A stretch of 46,673 nt of DNA from an uncultured Prevotellaceae bacterium (GCA_946625675.1 CAMOTI010000099.1:1-46673), one strand, 5' to 3'; shown: positions 32,414 through 41,762, counted from the first letter of the stretch. The notes: generated by a model not told the origin, from the letters alone. Numbers and translations: made by a program.

Positions 32414-34312
32414 TTAATGCGGGAATCCGCCGCCAGGGCCGCCTCCCTGATTGCCTCCACCCATACCGCCTCCCATACCTCCAGAAATGCTTGAGGAAGT
32501 GGTGAAGGACGTCAGTGATGAACTGGAAGAGATGATTGGCGCGGCAATGAATCCGAACACCTCGTCTCCTGACACAGCCGAAGCGGTGAGGAAGGAATAC
32601 GCAGTGTTTGACGAGAACTTGGGCGAGCTCAGCTGTACGGTTGCGTTGTTGTACTGACAAGGCAGCTGCAAGGCAAAGAGAGCCGTGCTGCCATTGCTGA
32701 CGGCGATATAACTGCCTCCGCTGACAGAGACACCGGACACGGATGCTTTCTGCTGGCTTCCGCTGACGGACTCACCCCCGCCGCCAATACCAATGACGGT
32801 GCCGCCATTGACAATGAACTGATACCCCTCTGCCGCGTCTACACCCTCTTCTGGAGCACCGGCCCCGCATCCGATAAGTACGCCACCGTTGACGGTGAGG
32901 TTGCCGTTGGAGTCAATGCCGTCGTTGCCTGTGGCATAGCCATATAGGAATCCGTCGTTGATAACCATGTGTGATTTGGAGTTGACAGCGTCGTCCACCG
33001 AATAGACGGCCACGGTTCCGCCCTCCTGCGTGTAGGTTCCCTTGGTCTCGATGCCTTCCGAGCCGCTGTCGCCCATGGCGCGGGCCCAGACTGTTCCTCC
33101 GCTTACGAGGATATTGCCGTCGGCCTTGATGCCCTTGGCCTTGGAGTCGAGGTTACTGGTGTAGGTGTAAGTCCTGCCTGTGGTGTACACTTTGACAGTT
33201 CCTCCGCTGACGGTGAGCGTCTTATCGGTGCTGATGCCCTTTCCGCCTGCCCCGGTGCTCTTGCACAGGAGTTCGCCCCCGGAAATGAGAATATCCTGGT
33301 CGGCCCGCACGCCAGCGGCAGCACTGACGTCGTTCTCGTCGGAGTCATACGCTCCTCCACCAGTTGTGATGGCCGTGACCCTTCCACCCTGCATTCGGAA
33401 GATGCTGTCGGTCTTGAGTGCTTTGGCTGCAGTAGCGGAAGTCTGGCAGTTGATGACGCCACCGCGTACGAAGATTCCGTCGTTAGTCTTGATGCAATGT
33501 CCAGAGGTTGAGCTGACCGTGACGTGACATCCTGGTCGGAAAAGCACGAAATCGTCGCTGACGAGACCATTCTTTCCTTTTGACGTGATGTTAAGTGTGC
33601 CGGAACCGGAGAACGTGAGTTTTCCCTCGCTGAAGAATGTGGCTTTCATGTCCTCGTCGCTCCCCGACTGGTCGGGGTAGTCGCCAGATGAGTTGACGGC
33701 ACCGTCGCAGAGCGAGTTGGTCGTTCCGTCGGTAAGGACAACGAAGGCCCGTTTCCCTTGGTTGTTGATGGCAGCGCCTGTAGGGTTGGTGATGCTGACC
33801 CCATTCAGCTCAAGCGCGAACTTCTTATCGCTGTAGATTTTGAACGACCCGTCGGAGGTGGCACCCTTGAGAATGTAGCGCACACCTTTCACCTCACTGG
33901 TGACGACGATGTCGGAAGGATTTTCGCCCCTTGTGATACTTACGGCTTCGGTGTCGCCAGAGGTCGTGGCGTTGGTGCCGTCATAAGTGATGCTGACGGT
34001 GTAGACCTGTTCGAAGTCGTTCTCAATATAATTTTCATAGAGTTCGTCGGTCTGGTCGGGGATGGTCTCTGTTTCAGCAAGGTCGCTGGTGTCGAATGCG
34101 ATGTCGAGACTGAGCAGTTCCTTGAGCGATCCGGATGCAGACGTCGATGCGGTGGAGCCGCTTGAACTTGAGCCTGAGCCCGAGGTATTTCCTCCCGTGT
34201 TGGCTGGATTTACATAGTCGTCGACATCTTCGTCGGTGGAGCATGCCGTGAAGGCATTCATCAAAGCCATCGTGAATAGGGCATACGCCATTTTCTTCAG
34301 ATTTTTTGTCAT
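32414..34312 (-). CDS. Cthe_2159-type carbohydrate-binding beta-helix lipoprotein
   Basis: A 632-residue surface lipoprotein with lipobox Cys24 (TAC), then a Ser/Gly-rich linker (about 35-62). From about 100 to 560 it shows repeated beta-helix rungs (LELNGVSITNP, ISGGELL, VSGGTVKVYTTG, VNGGVLIG and others), which match the Cthe_2159 carbohydrate-binding family. The founding member is reported to bind cellulose and acidic sugars, so polysaccharide attachment at the surface is the likely role. The C-terminus is a Gly/Met-rich tail (GGGMGGGMGGG). No catalytic lyase residues are apparent to me. The 408 bases upstream of the start hold a small possible gene remnant but no recognised promoter. Confidence 0.75.
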   Translation of the reverse strand: MTKNLKKMAYALFTMALMNAFTACSTDEDVDDYVNPANTGGNTSGSGSSSSGSTASTSASGSLKELLSLDIAFDTSDLAETETIPDQTDELYENYIENDFEQVYTVSITYDGTNATTSGDTEAVSITRGENPSDIVVTSEVKGVRYILKGATSDGSFKIYSDKKFALELNGVSITNPTGAAINNQGKRAFVVLTDGTTNSLCDGAVNSSGDYPDQSGSDEDMKATFFSEGKLTFSGSGTLNITSKGKNGLVSDDFVLFRPGCHVTVSSTSGHCIKTNDGIFVRGGVINCQTSATAAKALKTDSIFRMQGGRVTAITTGGGAYDSDENDVSAAAGVRADQDILISGGELLCKSTGAGGKGISTDKTLTVSGGTVKVYTTGRTYTYTSNLDSKAKGIKADGNILVSGGTVWARAMGDSGSEGIETKGTYTQEGGTVAVYSVDDAVNSKSHMVINDGFLYGYATGNDGIDSNGNLTVNGGVLIGCGAGAPEEGVDAAEGYQFIVNGGTVIGIGGGGESVSGSQQKASVSGVSVSGGSYIAVSNGSTALFALQLPCQYNNATVQLSSPKFSSNTAYSFLTASAVSGDEVFGFIAAPIISSSSSLTSFTTSSSISGGMGGGMGGGNQGGGPGGGFPH

Positions 34313-34720
34313 AGTCAGTAGGTTTTATCAGTTAAAAATAAATGTGTAGTTTTGGTAGACTAACGTGAAAATCTGAAGTTTTATTTCATATTGAAATCTG
34401 AAATGATGTTAAAAGAGGCTGACGGAGAACAAGATAGGAATTATTGTCATGATTTTTTGAAATATAGACAACGGCAAAAAAAAGGCGCAAGGGTGAGCAT
34501 CTGAATAAATATCCATTGATTTATCTTGACATGAATGCATTCATCACTCGATACAAGACTGACGACGTGGTGGACATCATTGACGAGGCGATCAGGGAGG
34601 ACATCTACGAATCATACCCCGACTGCCCAAGAAGCGAGAAGGTATGTTCTCAATAGTGCTTACTGTCGCATTCTCCGTTTTACCGTTATGTAGCAGCATT
34701 CCAAAATCAAAATTACACCC
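34313..34720. other. Intergenic region with one small possible ORF
   Basis: 408 bases between two minus-strand genes. I see no promoter match, terminator or RNA. The only coding-like content is the 41-codon plus-strand frame at 34531-34656, listed separately. Confidence 0.5.
34531..34656 (+). pseudogene. Short ORF or gene remnant, unknown
   Basis: A 41-codon frame begins MNAFITRYKTDDVVDIIDEA and ends at a TAG. Third positions are strongly C/G-biased (gac, atc, gtg), as in genuine genes of this genome and unlike the AT-rich surroundings, and the frame is open without ATG back to 34468. This looks like a leftover of a larger coding region. I do not recognise the family. It is opposite in strand to both neighbours. 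It may also be a real small protein. Confidence 0.3.
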
Positions 34721-36361
34721 CTATAATGAGGCTATGTAGTTGATGACAGCGACGATGTCGGAGATGTCGATATTGTCGTCGCCGTTGACGTTGGCGGTCT
34801 GTGTGAAAGTTGTGTCGCCTGCAATGGTGTTGATGATGGCCACGATGTCGCTGATGTCGACCTGTCCGTCAAGGTTGACGTCATAAGTGCTGAACCATCC
34901 GTCATTCATCTCGTCGAGCGTGACAACCAATTCATGACTCATGCATTTGCGCCATTCGGCCTTGCTCGTTTTGTCCACGAAATTTCCATTCCACGTCTGA
35001 TACCATGGCATCCACCACGACCACATAGCCTCGTCTTCCTTTTCTTTGTCGATGTCTGGAATCGGTCCGTTCTCAGAAAGTGCGATGATTTTTCGTCCTG
35101 CCGTGAGAGTCTTGAGGTGGTCGAACGATACGTAATTGCTGGAATAATCGAAGTCGGGGTTGTAGATATCGGCCGACACCACGTCGTAATACTGAACTCC
35201 CGGATTCCACTGCTGGTCTTTGTCGCCCGCGTTCCACACCCATATCACGTTGTGTACGCCTTTCACGCGGACCATCTCATCGTAAATCAGCCGGTAGAGT
35301 TTGATAAATGACGAAGCCCCTTCTCGCCCCCACCAGAACCATCCTCCACTGGCCTCATGGAGCGGCCGGAACACAACTGCGACGTTCTCCTTTTGCAGCT
35401 CAAGCAGATAGTCGGCCACCTTGTCGATGTCATGGATGATATATTTATATAATTGTGAGTTCTTGTTCCAGCTTCCATTCGCATTCATCGCGTCCGACAC
35501 CTTCATGTTGCAGTCGGAGGTGTAGAAGGCATTGGTGTTCCTGCTGGGATCGCGCCAGTGCCAGGTGAATGCCGGGATTCCTCCCCGTCTGTATGTGTCC
35601 TTGGCCAGATTGACGCACTCGCGTGTGTATTCCAGGTTCCACGAGTCGTTCTCGTAAGACCCGGTTGCATTCATGAAGTCAAAACCGATCAGTGCGGGGT
35701 ATTTTCCCGATGCCTGATACACCGCTTTCACGTCGGCCTGGCTTATGACACTGCCGTTAGAGCCCATGAGGTCTCCGGTCATGATTCCCGAAATGGTTTT
35801 CTTTCCGAAATTCTCATACAGGAATGTATAGACGAGCCGTGCGGCTGGTGTGGCCTCAGAATCGACGGGAGATTTTGAGATATTGAATTTCAAGGAAGAG
35901 TTTTCGGGCACCAGGCGTATATAGTCAATCCGAAACCATGTCCAGTTCGGAGTGATGAGAATGGAATTGGCCCCTGCCTGCATGATATAGGTTCCGACCT
36001 CGGACTCTGCCTGTCCGTTGACGGAGAACGTGCCGTTGTTGCCGTTGACGGAGAGATTGACAACCTTTTGCCCGTAGTTCCCGTCGTAGCCGACAAAAAT
36101 TTTGTATTTCGCCCGCTTGTCGGCAGTAAAGCTGAAAGCGATTGATGCGTTGCTTTCCGTCAGTTCGAGCGCTTTACCTCCAGAGTACTTGCTGTCGGAA
36201 ATCAGCCTGCAGTTCTTATATTGCGCTTGCTCCGCCTCCATCAGCGTATCGGCAGAGGCGTTGCAGGGAAAAGCGAGAAATGTTGCCAGCATTAGCGGCA
36301 GTGTCCAACGGCGTCCTGACAACAGTTCGCAAAGGGGTGTCAAACAGGTAAAGATGTGCAT
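34721..36361 (-). CDS. GH26 beta-mannanase with CBM and dockerin-like repeats
   Basis: Secreted endo-acting glycoside hydrolase family 26 enzyme, 546 residues. Signal peptide (about 1-37), a CBM35/CBM6-like beta-sandwich (about 40-152), the GH26 barrel (about 165-485), and a C-terminal dockerin pair (YDVNLDGQVDISD at 493-505, ANVNGDDNIDISD at 523-535). The acid/base Glu336 sits in FRPLHEASGGWFWW and the nucleophile Glu430 in ALSENG, both canonical. The expected activity is cleavage of beta-1,4-mannan chains; a few GH26 members have other specificities. The upstream leader contains copy 2 of the dispersed repeat. Confidence 0.9.
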   Translation of the reverse strand: MHIFTCLTPLCELLSGRRWTLPLMLATFLAFPCNASADTLMEAEQAQYKNCRLISDSKYSGGKALELTESNASIAFSFTADKRAKYKIFVGYDGNYGQKVVNLSVNGNNGTFSVNGQAESEVGTYIMQAGANSILITPNWTWFRIDYIRLVPENSSLKFNISKSPVDSEATPAARLVYTFLYENFGKKTISGIMTGDLMGSNGSVISQADVKAVYQASGKYPALIGFDFMNATGSYENDSWNLEYTRECVNLAKDTYRRGGIPAFTWHWRDPSRNTNAFYTSDCNMKVSDAMNANGSWNKNSQLYKYIIHDIDKVADYLLELQKENVAVVFRPLHEASGGWFWWGREGASSFIKLYRLIYDEMVRVKGVHNVIWVWNAGDKDQQWNPGVQYYDVVSADIYNPDFDYSSNYVSFDHLKTLTAGRKIIALSENGPIPDIDKEKEDEAMWSWWMPWYQTWNGNFVDKTSKAEWRKCMSHELVVTLDEMNDGWFSTYDVNLDGQVDISDIVAIINTIAGDTTFTQTANVNGDDNIDISDIVAVINYIASL

Positions 36362-36393
36362 GAGTCTGTCTGTTTTTATAATATTTAGTGAGA

Positions 36394-36520
36394 TAAAAAA
36401 TAACTTAATTCACCGTCTGTTCCACTTGAATGCCATCCATGGCTGACTATCGTCTTGGCTTCTTGTCTTCTCGTCTTCCTGTCTTCTCGACTTCACCATA
36501 ACGAGGCAACTTATTTTTTA
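36394..36520 (-). repeat. Dispersed leader repeat, copy 2
   Basis: Read on the minus strand this starts AAAAAATAAGTTGCCTCG directly after the GH2 stop codon, runs through GAGAAGACAGGAAGACGAG, GACGATAGTC and CCATGGATGGCATTCA, and ends near ACAGACGGTGAA, 33 bases before the GH26 start. It matches 142-262 over its whole length with scattered substitutions and small indels. Confidence 0.75.
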
Positions 36521-36523
36521 CGG

Positions 36524-39346
36524 TTACTTAACGATGTCACTGTAGCGCATGAGGTAGGTGTCGTACTGTGTCTTGAAAGGGCAGAACGGAGGTTTCACTT
36601 GTTCGGGAGCGAGGAAGAGCCGACTGATGAGTGGAGGCCACTTTCCGTTTTCCATCCTGTAGAGATAGAAGTCGCCTGCCACAGTCCCCACATTGCGTGC
36701 GATGACCGGGAATGCGGTCCGCGCGAATTTGGGTCCTTGCCCAGACACAGCTGCGTTGTAGGTGAGGACAATACCGCGGTCGGTCTGTTCGAACGAGATA
36801 TTACCCTGCCGACAGACGATGAGCAGCCCGTCGCCGTCCTGGTCGGTGAGCAAGGCGGCATCCACCCCCCTCCGGTTTCCCTCGAAGTAGAGGTCTCCGC
36901 AAGTCATGTCCCATAATCCGTAGCGGTTGGCACGGTATCGCCCTGGATAGGACGGCATCGGTCCGCCTCCGATCCACTGCACACGGTCGATATCCTGCTT
37001 CAGCAGAAAACCGACACCCAGCTCGGAGAGGAAGCGTTCGGTAGAGTCAGGGGTGATGGAGAAACGCACATGCATTGCAGCCCCCTCATCCTCCATGCTG
37101 ACGGTTGCATCGATGCCCTCCGCTGTTGTAGCTTCGGGGATTTTGAGCAGATAATGCTCCAGTCTGCTGTCTCCCACCTTGATTTTCTCCGCCATCGTGG
37201 CTTTTCGGCCGGCACGGACAAGCGGACCTTCCTGAATGGCATCCATCACGTCGGAAGAAGGCTGCGAGAAAGCCACCTTGAGTCGTGCGGTCACGTCGGC
37301 CGGATTCACGGGCAGGCTCTGGCGTAGGAAGCAATTACCTTGATTATCATATATCTCACAATGCAGAAGGCAGATACGGTCTGCTTGTGGAGACGAAGGC
37401 AGCTGCAGGGCGAATGTCGTCTGTCCGTGAGGTGTACATTCTGGCGAGAAGCGGCCATGAGCGAGAGTGTCCCGGTCCTCGGAATAAGCCCATCGGAAGG
37501 TGACGTTATCTTTGAGGTTGATAAAATCAAAGCGGTTGACGAGATGGAGTTTCAGGATGTTGCCGTCAGCCGACAGCACAGAGTCGCAGATGAAAGCCCT
37601 GGCATAGTTATGTTGCAGCTCATAATAGTTGGGGAGCGGTGTTCGGTCGGCATAGAGCAATCCGTCCGTTCCCTTGTTTCCGTACATTTCGAATCCTTGG
37701 TCCTGAGAGGTGAACACGCGCTCCTCGTATCCGAAGAAATCTCCGCCTGCCCGTTTTCTGTCGGTTTCCGAGAGTGAGTCCGCATGGCTGATTCTGAACG
37801 GCATACCTTGGTCCACCCACTCCCACACGCTTCCGCCCGCGATGCCCAGAGTGCGTTCGATGATTTCCCATTGTCGGTCGTGATCCTCAAGGGATATGCC
37901 GAGTGTGTGGCAATACTCTGTGAAGATAACGGGGCGGTCGCGGTGCTGATAGAATCCGGCGATTTGTCCGGTAGTGGGATAATGCGGCGCATAAATCGGC
38001 GCGTCGGAGGGAAACCCCTTGGGTTTTTCCCCCTCGAAGAACCGGCGGAAATAGCTGCCCACCTGCGGATAGCAATAAGGGCGAGAAGGATCGAGCTTGG
38101 TCTTCACGTATTCACCCAGGCTGATGCAGATGTCGGTGAGCGGATTCTCGTTGCCCAGGCTCCAGATGAGTACGCACGGGTGGTTCTTGTCGCGTCGGAT
38201 GGTGGCCTGTGCCCGCTGCTGAAGTACAGGATAGAACTCAGGCTTGCTGAGGTTCTTGTCGCCAAAACCGAACGGCACTTCGTCGACAACATAGAATCCG
38301 AGGGAGTCCGCCAGCTCATAGAAACGTGGCTCACGGGGATAATGCGACGTGCGGATATAGTTGACCGACGCCTCTTTCATCTGCTTCATATCGCGAAGGA
38401 TGGACGCCTCGTCGATGACTTTTACCGTCTTGGGGTCGGTGGAATGGCAAGTGACTCCACGGAGCTTGATTGGCTGTCCATTGAGTTTCAGCACGTTTCC
38501 ATCAATAGAGAGTTGTCGGAAACCGAATCTGTGGTGGAACGTCTGGAGTGCCTTGCCTTTGCGGGCGAGCGTCGTACGCAGTGTGTAGAGATAAGGCGTC
38601 TCTGCGGTCCATTGTTTTGGTCTCGCCACTTTGTCTGTGCCGACCAGCATTCCCTCCGCATCCAGAATCTCGTGTGTCACAGTGGTGTGGCGGTCGGCAT
38701 TCTTGACTTCCGTCAACACCTCCACCTCTCCCGTCAGGGCGGCATGGATGGTCAGGTCGGCCATGTGGGTTTCGGGCACCGCCATGAGCGTGACGTCGCG
38801 GAAAATCCCATTCGGCGCCCAGTCGTCGTTACAGTCGAAGTCGCTGCCCGGAAACTTGGAGATGACTTTCATCGCCAGCTCCTGCCGGTCAGCCTTGGGA
38901 TTGAGGAAAGGAGTGATGTCGAAAATAGCGGTGTTGTAGGCCGACCTCCATGAGCCGGCATGCTTGCCGTTGACCCAGAAGTCGTAGCCGTAGAGCACGC
39001 CGTCGAAGCAGACGGCCACCCGCTGCCCTTTCCATGCACTCGGGACACTGAATGAAGTGCGGTAGAATCCGGTGAGCGGACGTGCGCTGTCGTAACTCGG
39101 CTTGCAGAATCCGTAGGCCTCCCAGCAGCCTGGGACAGGGATTTCCTTCCAGGACTCGTCCGTCTCCGGCACTTCCATCTCCTCTGCGATGCCTTCTTGC
39201 ACTTTCAGCATCCATGTGCCGTTCAGGCTTTTCTGCATCTTGGGATCCGTCACTCTCAATATGCCGTGGAAAGCATCCTCCACCTGTGCGGCAGCCGCCA
39301 TCGAGAAGAGCATCGCCCACACCGTCATCATCGTCCTCAGTCTCAT
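36524..39346 (-). CDS. Glycoside hydrolase family 2 protein
   Basis: Exported exo-glycosidase of 940 residues: signal peptide (1-20), sugar-binding jelly roll (about 30-195), immunoglobulin-like domain (about 196-275), catalytic barrel (about 280-575), and C-terminal domains that resemble the beta-galactosidase small-chain domain (about 700-920). Acid/base Glu400 is in WSLGNEN and nucleophile Glu477 in FTEYCH. RTSHYPREPRFYELAD is typical of GH2 beta-galactosidases, but VDEVPFGFGD replaces the usual DEANIETHG, so substrate is uncertain: galactoside, mannoside or related. Its first four bases (ATGA) overlap the end of the upstream DUF362 fusion gene, implying coupled translation. The GH26 gene lies 162 bases downstream. 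Confidence 0.88.
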   Translation of the reverse strand: MRLRTMMTVWAMLFSMAAAAQVEDAFHGILRVTDPKMQKSLNGTWMLKVQEGIAEEMEVPETDESWKEIPVPGCWEAYGFCKPSYDSARPLTGFYRTSFSVPSAWKGQRVAVCFDGVLYGYDFWVNGKHAGSWRSAYNTAIFDITPFLNPKADRQELAMKVISKFPGSDFDCNDDWAPNGIFRDVTLMAVPETHMADLTIHAALTGEVEVLTEVKNADRHTTVTHEILDAEGMLVGTDKVARPKQWTAETPYLYTLRTTLARKGKALQTFHHRFGFRQLSIDGNVLKLNGQPIKLRGVTCHSTDPKTVKVIDEASILRDMKQMKEASVNYIRTSHYPREPRFYELADSLGFYVVDEVPFGFGDKNLSKPEFYPVLQQRAQATIRRDKNHPCVLIWSLGNENPLTDICISLGEYVKTKLDPSRPYCYPQVGSYFRRFFEGEKPKGFPSDAPIYAPHYPTTGQIAGFYQHRDRPVIFTEYCHTLGISLEDHDRQWEIIERTLGIAGGSVWEWVDQGMPFRISHADSLSETDRKRAGGDFFGYEERVFTSQDQGFEMYGNKGTDGLLYADRTPLPNYYELQHNYARAFICDSVLSADGNILKLHLVNRFDFINLKDNVTFRWAYSEDRDTLAHGRFSPECTPHGQTTFALQLPSSPQADRICLLHCEIYDNQGNCFLRQSLPVNPADVTARLKVAFSQPSSDVMDAIQEGPLVRAGRKATMAEKIKVGDSRLEHYLLKIPEATTAEGIDATVSMEDEGAAMHVRFSITPDSTERFLSELGVGFLLKQDIDRVQWIGGGPMPSYPGRYRANRYGLWDMTCGDLYFEGNRRGVDAALLTDQDGDGLLIVCRQGNISFEQTDRGIVLTYNAAVSGQGPKFARTAFPVIARNVGTVAGDFYLYRMENGKWPPLISRLFLAPEQVKPPFCPFKTQYDTYLMRYSDIVK

Positions 39347-41493
39347 AGTTTCTTGTATCTCAAGTCAATTTTCGTGTATTTTCTCTCTTTGGCGTTGTTC
39401 CAGTGCTCAAACAGTCCAAGCGGTCGTTCCAAGGGCTTTCCGTCCTGCTTATAGACTGTTCCGCTGGGAGCATTCGGGATGCTGGCCGCCTCGCGCAGAT
39501 ACTCGTCGCAGTAGTTGAGACTTCCGAACTCAGGCCATTCACCGATGATGATGTCCATAGCCACAGCGTCGCAAGCCAGCTCATCCTGAGAGAGGATGAC
39601 TGAGCAGGCCCAGTCGCCGTTGAAGGGCTCCTTCATCCATTTGGGGTTGGGCGCGCCGTTGACGTCGCGCGATCCGTAGGTTCCGTCGATGAGGAACAGG
39701 AGCGTCTTCTGCCCGAGATGCTTATGCGCCATGAAGTCCACGAAGGTCTTGTATCCCGGCTTCCCGTGGCGCTTGTCCTGGCTCACGTTGTTATGGGCGT
39801 TCTGCCTCCAAAGCAGGTTGATGTCGGTGGCTCCATACCAGTTCTTTCCTGTCAAGGTCACGCCTGGTCCGGAGTGGGTCTTGAGCAATGCCGAGTTGAT
39901 GAGATAGTCGGCATCTACGATACATTTTGCCAGTCCGCGGGCCATCTTTCCGTTTTCCTGGGAATAGACAATCTGTTCCGGGTAATATTCACATTTCTCA
40001 CGGCCGTCTCCCCCTATATTGTCCACGAAGCGGACTTCGGGGAATTCCCTGTGGATTTTGCAGTAGATGCTGTCGGTGATAGCCCTGCTGGGCTCGCAGA
40101 GGATGATGTCCTGCTGTCGGATGCCCGCGTCATGCACCATGGAGCGTACGAGAGCCAGGGTGACGAAAGGAGATGAGTTGAGCTCGATGGTGTCGCGGTG
40201 CGTGATGGCGTTGTTGAGATTGAGTTTCACGGCTATGGTCTCACCTTTCTTGTATCCGCGTGCGCCTCGTCCATGCTCTTTGTTGAAATACCGGAAGAGG
40301 GCATTCCAGGCTTTTCTGGCATTATTCTCACCCGTAAGTTGCACTACCGCCTCCGTGATCATACGGTCGGCCCGTGCCTGGTCGTTCCATCGGTCGTCCA
40401 CCCACAGTCCGGTCTTTCCGTCCCAACTTGCCACACCCGGCGAATGAATCCATGCCACACGTGCCGGATGGATTCCCCTGCCCTCTCCTATCGGCTCGTT
40501 GGGCCCGACAAAGAGTTTCGGAGCCTTTCCGTTGTACTCGCCAAAGAAGAGGCGGTCGCGGTTGACGGCCTCGCTGAGCAGCTGAATGGTGGTAGAGGGG
40601 CCGAGATCGGGATTCTTCCATGATTTGAGTTGCCAAACCACCTTTCCCGTCTTGTCCACCTCGATGGCCTGGACAGGAGCATGGAGCGAGTCCATCGGTG
40701 TCTTGTTCCATTCGTTATACCAGTTGTTGACGATATGTCCTCCGTCCTTCAGACGTACCGTCTTCTGCGGCTGGGTGACTCCATAGTCGGTGGTATTGAG
40801 CTCCCAGACGGTCTCTCCCTGTCGGTTGATTTCCTGAATCTTGCCCTTTCGTCCCGTGACGAGCAAGGTGCCTTTCGGCATTTCCTGCACAGACCAGGGG
40901 AGAAATCCGGTCCAGCGGTCCACCTCCTTGCCCTCACTCGTGAACTCATGAATGCAGCCCATCGACATGTTGGCTACGAGAAGTGTGCCTCGGGAGGAAA
41001 GGCGTGCGTTTCGGAACTGTCCGTGGACGGATCCTTTCTCCGTGATGGGGAGTTCAAATTCACGTACAATGTGTTTCGAAGGAATTTCCATGACGACCGC
41101 CTTTGCAGGCTTTCCATTCTGCACGAACACCACATGGGTGCGTCCAATAGGCTGAAGAGTATGGATTTCCGTGCCTTCAGGTGCTTCGTAGTGCCACAGT
41201 GTCTGGCAGTCGTTGAAGTCCTTCCCTGTGGAGATTTCCGCAATTCCGTATTGATGAGCCACGAGGATATGTCCGTCGGAAAGCAATATGGCGTCGCTGA
41301 TTTCACCACGTCCAAGTTCGTCGCGGTAAGTCCAAGCCAGCTTGCCGTCCTTGACGACGAACATACGCCGTTGCTTGCTCTGTCCAGCATAGAAGAAGTC
41401 GTGACGTGCGAGGTCAGAGTCCACAGGCTCCTGTGCCCTCACACCATTCATGGCCGGCCACAATAGTGCCAACAGAAACAGTAGTCTTTTCAT
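39343..41493 (-). CDS. Beta-propeller / DUF362 fusion protein, exported
   Basis: A 716-residue protein with a signal peptide (1-20). The N-terminal part (about 25-330) has repeated WxY / GxLLV / WQLKSW blades typical of PQQ-like or arylsulfotransferase-like beta-propellers. The C-terminal part (about 380-690) matches DUF362: GETIAVKLNLN, SSPFVTLALVRSMVHDAG, DADYLINSALLKTHSGPGVTLTGKNWYG and later LACDAVAMDIIIGEW. DUF362 proteins have no settled activity; some are linked to Fe-S clusters, but I see no Cys cluster here. The gene overlaps the GH2 gene by 4 bases, so both are likely made together. The fusion suggests a surface or periplasmic role in polysaccharide use, by context only. Confidence 0.7.
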   Translation of the reverse strand: MKRLLFLLALLWPAMNGVRAQEPVDSDLARHDFFYAGQSKQRRMFVVKDGKLAWTYRDELGRGEISDAILLSDGHILVAHQYGIAEISTGKDFNDCQTLWHYEAPEGTEIHTLQPIGRTHVVFVQNGKPAKAVVMEIPSKHIVREFELPITEKGSVHGQFRNARLSSRGTLLVANMSMGCIHEFTSEGKEVDRWTGFLPWSVQEMPKGTLLVTGRKGKIQEINRQGETVWELNTTDYGVTQPQKTVRLKDGGHIVNNWYNEWNKTPMDSLHAPVQAIEVDKTGKVVWQLKSWKNPDLGPSTTIQLLSEAVNRDRLFFGEYNGKAPKLFVGPNEPIGEGRGIHPARVAWIHSPGVASWDGKTGLWVDDRWNDQARADRMITEAVVQLTGENNARKAWNALFRYFNKEHGRGARGYKKGETIAVKLNLNNAITHRDTIELNSSPFVTLALVRSMVHDAGIRQQDIILCEPSRAITDSIYCKIHREFPEVRFVDNIGGDGREKCEYYPEQIVYSQENGKMARGLAKCIVDADYLINSALLKTHSGPGVTLTGKNWYGATDINLLWRQNAHNNVSQDKRHGKPGYKTFVDFMAHKHLGQKTLLFLIDGTYGSRDVNGAPNPKWMKEPFNGDWACSVILSQDELACDAVAMDIIIGEWPEFGSLNYCDEYLREAASIPNAPSGTVYKQDGKPLERPLGLFEHWNNAKERKYTKIDLRYKKL

Positions 41494-41519
41494 GATGCAG
41501 TCAGTTTGTAATGTTTATG

Positions 41520-41527
41520 CAAATTTA
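41520..41527 (-). promoter_or_regulatory. -7 element for the DUF362-GH2 operon
   Basis: CAAATTTA on the plus strand reads TAAATTTG on the minus strand, 27 bases before the start of the fusion gene. The -33 position reads TTTC rather than TTTG. Confidence 0.5.
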
Positions 41528-41754
41528 CAAAAATCTGGCTAATCGGAAAAGAGAAGTCCGAATTTATGTTGAATTTCAGACTTAAACGCAAAAAAGTAAT
41601 TAAGAAAGTGTAAAAGTGCATCACATGGCCCCCGGCGTTTTGTTCTTTCCTAAATTCACTGGTGAAGGCAGAATATTTTTTCCGTTTACCATCATTTATA
41701 ATGATTTTATGCATTTTTTGATTGAAACAAAGTTCTACATCAAGAAAAAAAACA

Positions 41755-41762
41755 TAACTTTG
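41755..41762 (+). promoter_or_regulatory. -7 element before the TonB receptor gene
   Basis: TAACTTTG lies 48 bases before the ATG at 41810; no TTTG is found at the -33 spacing. Confidence 0.45.

Noticed and set aside
37784-38953. Long plus-strand open frame (389 codons) inside the GH2 gene
   Set aside because: Antisense shadow; the GH2 frame has intact catalytic motifs across the same bases.
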